A DNA stretch of 64,000 nucleotides from Natribaculum breve (lineage in GTDB: Archaea > Halobacteriota > Halobacteria > Halobacteriales > Natrialbaceae). The notes under the pieces are model-generated. The model did no database searches. It was not told the DNA's origin and worked only from the letters and a program-made list of their open reading frames with translations. Of the stretch, positions 61,726 through 64,000 are shown piece by piece. The DNA is taken from assembly GCF_023008585.1 (NCBI RefSeq), contig NZ_CP095391.1:372001-436000 (forward strand). Reading direction: 5' to 3'. The translations under genes were made by a program, and so were the position numbers. The number at the start of each line of letters is the position of its first letter. Positions within the stretch are counted from its first letter, which is position 1.

Positions 61726-62409
61726 TCACCCCAGAAGGGGCCGAAGGTCGTCGAGCGACTGTACCTGAACTGTCGGATCGTACCCACGAGTGTCGGTACT
61801 TTCCGAGACCCAGATGGAATCGAGTCCAGCAGCGGTTGCGCCGCCGATATCCGTTGCGAGCGAATCACCGACGTGCACCGTGGTCGCGACAGTCGCATCG
61901 AGTGAGGTCACCGCCCGGGTGAACGGTTCCGGGGCTGGTTTCGGTGGGGTCTCGTGGCCGGCGATAACGATCGCCTCGACCCATCGATCGAGTGACACAG
62001 CCTCGATTTTCCGCTGTTGTGCGTCCCGTGTGCCGTTGGTCACGATCGCTAGTCGGTATTCTCGAGCGAGTTCGTCCAGGAGACGAGCGGCAGACGGGAG
62101 GAGTGTTACGTTCGATTGGTCGCGTTCATCGTCGAACACCGCTGCGACATCTTTGCCAAGTTGTCTCTCGTATCCGTTCTCTGCAGCAAGCGTTGCAAAG
62201 CATTCAGAACGGAGTTCGGCCATCGAATCGCACGTTTCTGCGAACTCGTCGTATCGGGCATAGTACTCCTCGACAGAAAAGATCGGTTCGAGATCGAGAT
62301 GGGAAAAGCACACCCGGAGCAGTTCTCCGGGAGATCGCTCGTACCGAATCAGGGTATCATCGAGATCGAAAGAGATCGCCTCGACGTTCTCGACGTTGCT
62401 GTGTTCCAT
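61726..62409 (-). CDS. HAD-superfamily hydrolase
   Basis: A 227-aa protein. Motif I AISFDLDDTLIRYERSPGEL has DxDxT, motif II is RLAIVTNGTRDAQQRKIEAV, motif III Lys is in GHETPPKPAPEPFTRAVTSL and motif IV is TVHVGDSLATDIGGATAAGL. The helical cap (about residues 20-90) places it in the HAD-IA group (phosphoglycolate phosphatase-like; possibly pyrimidine 5'-nucleotidase type YjjG). ATG 62409 is chosen; the in-frame ATG at 62424 and the long upstream extension are less likely. Confidence 0.87.
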   Translation of the reverse strand: MEHSNVENVEAISFDLDDTLIRYERSPGELLRVCFSHLDLEPIFSVEEYYARYDEFAETCDSMAELRSECFATLAAENGYERQLGKDVAAVFDDERDQSNVTLLPSAARLLDELAREYRLAIVTNGTRDAQQRKIEAVSLDRWVEAIVIAGHETPPKPAPEPFTRAVTSLDATVATTVHVGDSLATDIGGATAAGLDSIWVSESTDTRGYDPTVQVQSLDDLRPLLG

Positions 62410-62551
62410 TGCCGCCGTATGCATCTTACCCACGGTGGTCGAAAAAGGGACGTGGTGAGATGAGTAGCGCTGTCGATACGCCCACTCGACGGTTGCTTCG
62501 ATGATGACAGAGACGACCGAATGGGATTTCGACAGGGCCAAAAGAGAGGAA

Positions 62552-63673
62552 TCAATCGGCCGTAAACGCCCGTCCACGGGCGACGAGTCGGACGGTCCGT
62601 CCCGCCGTGACCGTCCAGACGACCAGCAACAGCGCGGTCACGCCGACCAGAACGTAGCCGAAGACGTCGACCTCGAGGAGGCCTGCGAGCACGTCGGTCG
62701 AGACGGCGAACGCACCGACCGGGAAGGTGTAGGCCCACCACGTGAAAAAGAAGGGGTGCGTTCGACGGGTGGCGTAGTAGGCGACGAGCGCGCCCGTCAG
62801 GAGGAACCACCAGGCCGAAAAGCCCCACAGCAACAGCGCCAGAAGCTTCAGGAGTGGTTCCAGTGGTGCGGCGGCGACGTCCATGCCGACGCCAGCCTGT
62901 AACGCGTGAGAGAGCCGTGCGACGTCGATCGCGAGGACGGCCGTCGGCGCGAGACCGATGGCGAACGTCGGCGCGAGTTTCTCGTGGGGGAGCGACTCGT
63001 AGGCGTATCGGTAGAGGACGATCGAGCCGAAAAACAGGAACATGAAGGTCCCGACGCCGAGGGCGACCACCGACGCGGTGAAGATCGCCTGACCGGCGAG
63101 GGTGCCGGCGTAGTACTCGCTGACGAGCAGGAAGCCGAGCAGCGGGATCACGAGGTGCGACACCGGCGGGATGTACCACGCGAAGACGCCGTCGTCTGGG
63201 CCGATCCGATCGTTGGTGAACATGAGCGTGACGAGCAACAACCCGAACCCGAAGATGCCGACGCTTCCGGCGACGAACAGGGCGGTGAGCAGCGGTCGGA
63301 GGGTCGCGTCGGGCAACACGTCGCCCATCGTCTGGGCGATCCCGACGCCCAGGACGAGCAGCGTGATCGGCATCGTCGGGAAGAACTGACTCCGGACGGG
63401 GTGGGTCAGGTCGGCCCACACCCGGCCGGGATAGTAGACGATCCGCAGGAACCACGGAATCGCGTACGCGACCGTCGCGACCAGCGTCAGGCCGACGAAC
63501 GCCGTGGCGAGCATCGCGACGGACTCGAGGTGGACCCGTGTCGCGACCAGCGCCAGCGCGATGCCGAGGACGCCCGTCCCCATCGTCGATCCAAACCACT
63601 GCGGGCCGAAGAACTCGATCGTGCTCGAGATTCGTGACCGCGTCTCCGCCGTCGTCCGCTCGACGTCAGCCAT
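62552..63673 (-). CDS. SLAC1/TDT-family (TehA-like) membrane transporter
   Basis: A 373-aa protein with ten predicted helices, starting with FFGPQWFGSTMGTGVLGIAL (the TDT signature, TGxxG and the gating Phe region). Cytoplasmic segments such as AYESLPHEKLAPTFAIGLAP are family-typical. The family includes TehA (tellurite), Mae1 (malate), Ssu1 (sulfite) and plant SLAC1 anion channels; the ion is not predictable here. Monocistronic. Confidence 0.88.
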   Translation of the reverse strand: MADVERTTAETRSRISSTIEFFGPQWFGSTMGTGVLGIALALVATRVHLESVAMLATAFVGLTLVATVAYAIPWFLRIVYYPGRVWADLTHPVRSQFFPTMPITLLVLGVGIAQTMGDVLPDATLRPLLTALFVAGSVGIFGFGLLLVTLMFTNDRIGPDDGVFAWYIPPVSHLVIPLLGFLLVSEYYAGTLAGQAIFTASVVALGVGTFMFLFFGSIVLYRYAYESLPHEKLAPTFAIGLAPTAVLAIDVARLSHALQAGVGMDVAAAPLEPLLKLLALLLWGFSAWWFLLTGALVAYYATRRTHPFFFTWWAYTFPVGAFAVSTDVLAGLLEVDVFGYVLVGVTALLLVVWTVTAGRTVRLVARGRAFTAD

Positions 63674-63850
63674 AGTATTGTCTAATATTGTAATAACTGT
63701 GCGCCGTTAGACTTGAACGTATCGACTGCAGCCAGCCGAAAATTCGGCGTCAACTGGCGAGTGGCGTGTCGCAGTTCCACACGGTATCACGCCCCATTAG
63801 TCTTGCATACCAAAGCCAATATTAAACACGGCCGCTGAACTCACGTCGAT

Positions 63851-64000
63851 GACCTACGAGTTCGAGTTGCCGGAGCTTGGAAACGGCGCGACCGACGGGA
63901 CACTGGTGGCCTGTCACGTCGAACCGGGCGACGACGTGGTCGAGGGTGACCTCGTCGCCGAAGTAGAGACCGACAAGTCAGTCGTCGAGCTGTCGGCACC
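63851..64000 (+). CDS. Lipoyl/biotinyl domain protein (dihydrolipoyl acyltransferase N-terminus), truncated by window
   Basis: Fifty codons: YEFELPELGNGATDGTLVAC, then VEPGDDVVEGDLVAEVETDK with the modified Lys43 (ETDKSVVELSAP), the lipoyl-domain pattern of the E2 component of a 2-oxoacid dehydrogenase complex. The gene runs past the window end. Upstream DNA is AT-rich at CCAAAGCCAATATTAAACAC (63811-63830), a likely promoter. Confidence 0.85.

Larger units (their letters stand above)
60967..61729 (-). pseudogene. DUF234-type ATPase C-terminal fragment split by a MITE
   Basis: The minus-strand protein starts near 61729 and gives SFEELCCSALRSLYPEYTIT, GQWWYGEHEVDVVGLSAGET, LITGECKFQQSPLGYDALSK, and DLRLFTVDDVVT. 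The Glu-x-Glu-Val-Asp-Val and Gly-Glu-Cys-Lys pattern is the PD-(D/E)XK-like nuclease fold found at the end of archaeal DUF234 ATPases. The ATPase domain is absent. MITE copy C (60983-61295) interrupts the end. Excising it gives VVTALSR-stop, restoring the natural terminus. N-terminal loss must have occurred separately. Confidence 0.75.

Noticed and set aside
62349..63599. 416-codon minus-strand frame overlapping the TDT gene
   Set aside because: It is out of frame with the TDT transporter and extremely Arg/Pro-rich without motifs; the transporter frame has ten helices.

Overview
The window is from a halophilic archaeon (class Halobacteria). Its proteins are rich in Asp and Glu, coding DNA is GC-rich with Asp/Val-heavy codon pairs (GAC, GTC), secreted proteins carry twin-arginine signals, and the families are typical of haloarchaea: Orc1/Cdc6, GlpABC/GlpK, UspA, SLAC1/TDT, halolysin-type subtilase and IS200/IS605 ends. 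The genus cannot be fixed from the sequence. Ordinary housekeeping or metabolic blocks alternate with strongly IS-damaged segments, and one replication origin lies in the middle.

1-9.4 kb: end of a membrane protein, a Gfo/Idh/MocA oxidoreductase, a uracil-DNA glycosylase broken by one stop codon, 5-oxoprolinase-type carboxyltransferase genes pxpB-pxpC with a small biotinyl-domain gene nearby, a nucleotidyltransferase with a winged-helix domain, a UspA protein and a secreted subtilase. 9.4-16.2 kb: two copies of a ~502-bp IS200/IS605-like element lacking tnpB bracket an IS5 fragment, an IS630 element and an SLC13/TrkA-C permease. The second copy splits a cold-shock gene. 16.2-30.9 kb: a CBS protein with an HPF-like C-terminus, an AI-2E exporter, secreted and membrane unknowns, a four-gene ABC importer, a DoxX/ring-cleaving dioxygenase/esterase cluster, UspA, a CNNM/CorC protein and a VTT membrane protein.

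30.9-48.7 kb is the mobile and replicative core. A 258-bp MITE carries a Tn5-like IS. It is followed by an orc1/cdc6 gene flanked by ten ORB-like repeats, which is a probable replication origin. Then comes an iron-type ABC operon behind two DtxR/Idr-like boxes. This operon contains two amidotransferase-fold genes and is cut off by a second Tn5-like IS, so no ATPase gene is present. A nitric oxide synthase oxygenase follows, then a P-type ATPase split by a second copy of the 258-bp MITE that itself carries an ISH3-like element.

48.7-64 kb: HAD hydrolase, M20 peptidase, and a glycerol catabolism locus (glpA-glpB-glpC divergent from glpK) with a degenerate Cdc6-like ATPase downstream of glpC. 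These are followed by an MFS transporter, TrmO-like methyltransferase, a DUF234-type fragment split by the third 258-bp MITE copy, HAD hydrolase, SLAC1/TDT transporter and the start of a lipoyl-domain protein.

The most unusual content is in the non-coding repeats. One family (seven full or partial copies) has an outer stem enclosing a variable number (two to six) of short triloop hairpins. Two MITE families have exact insertion points that can be proved because removing them restores a reading frame. In the 258-bp MITE, the left-end hairpin has been hit by other transposons in all three copies. No tRNA, rRNA or CRISPR array was seen.
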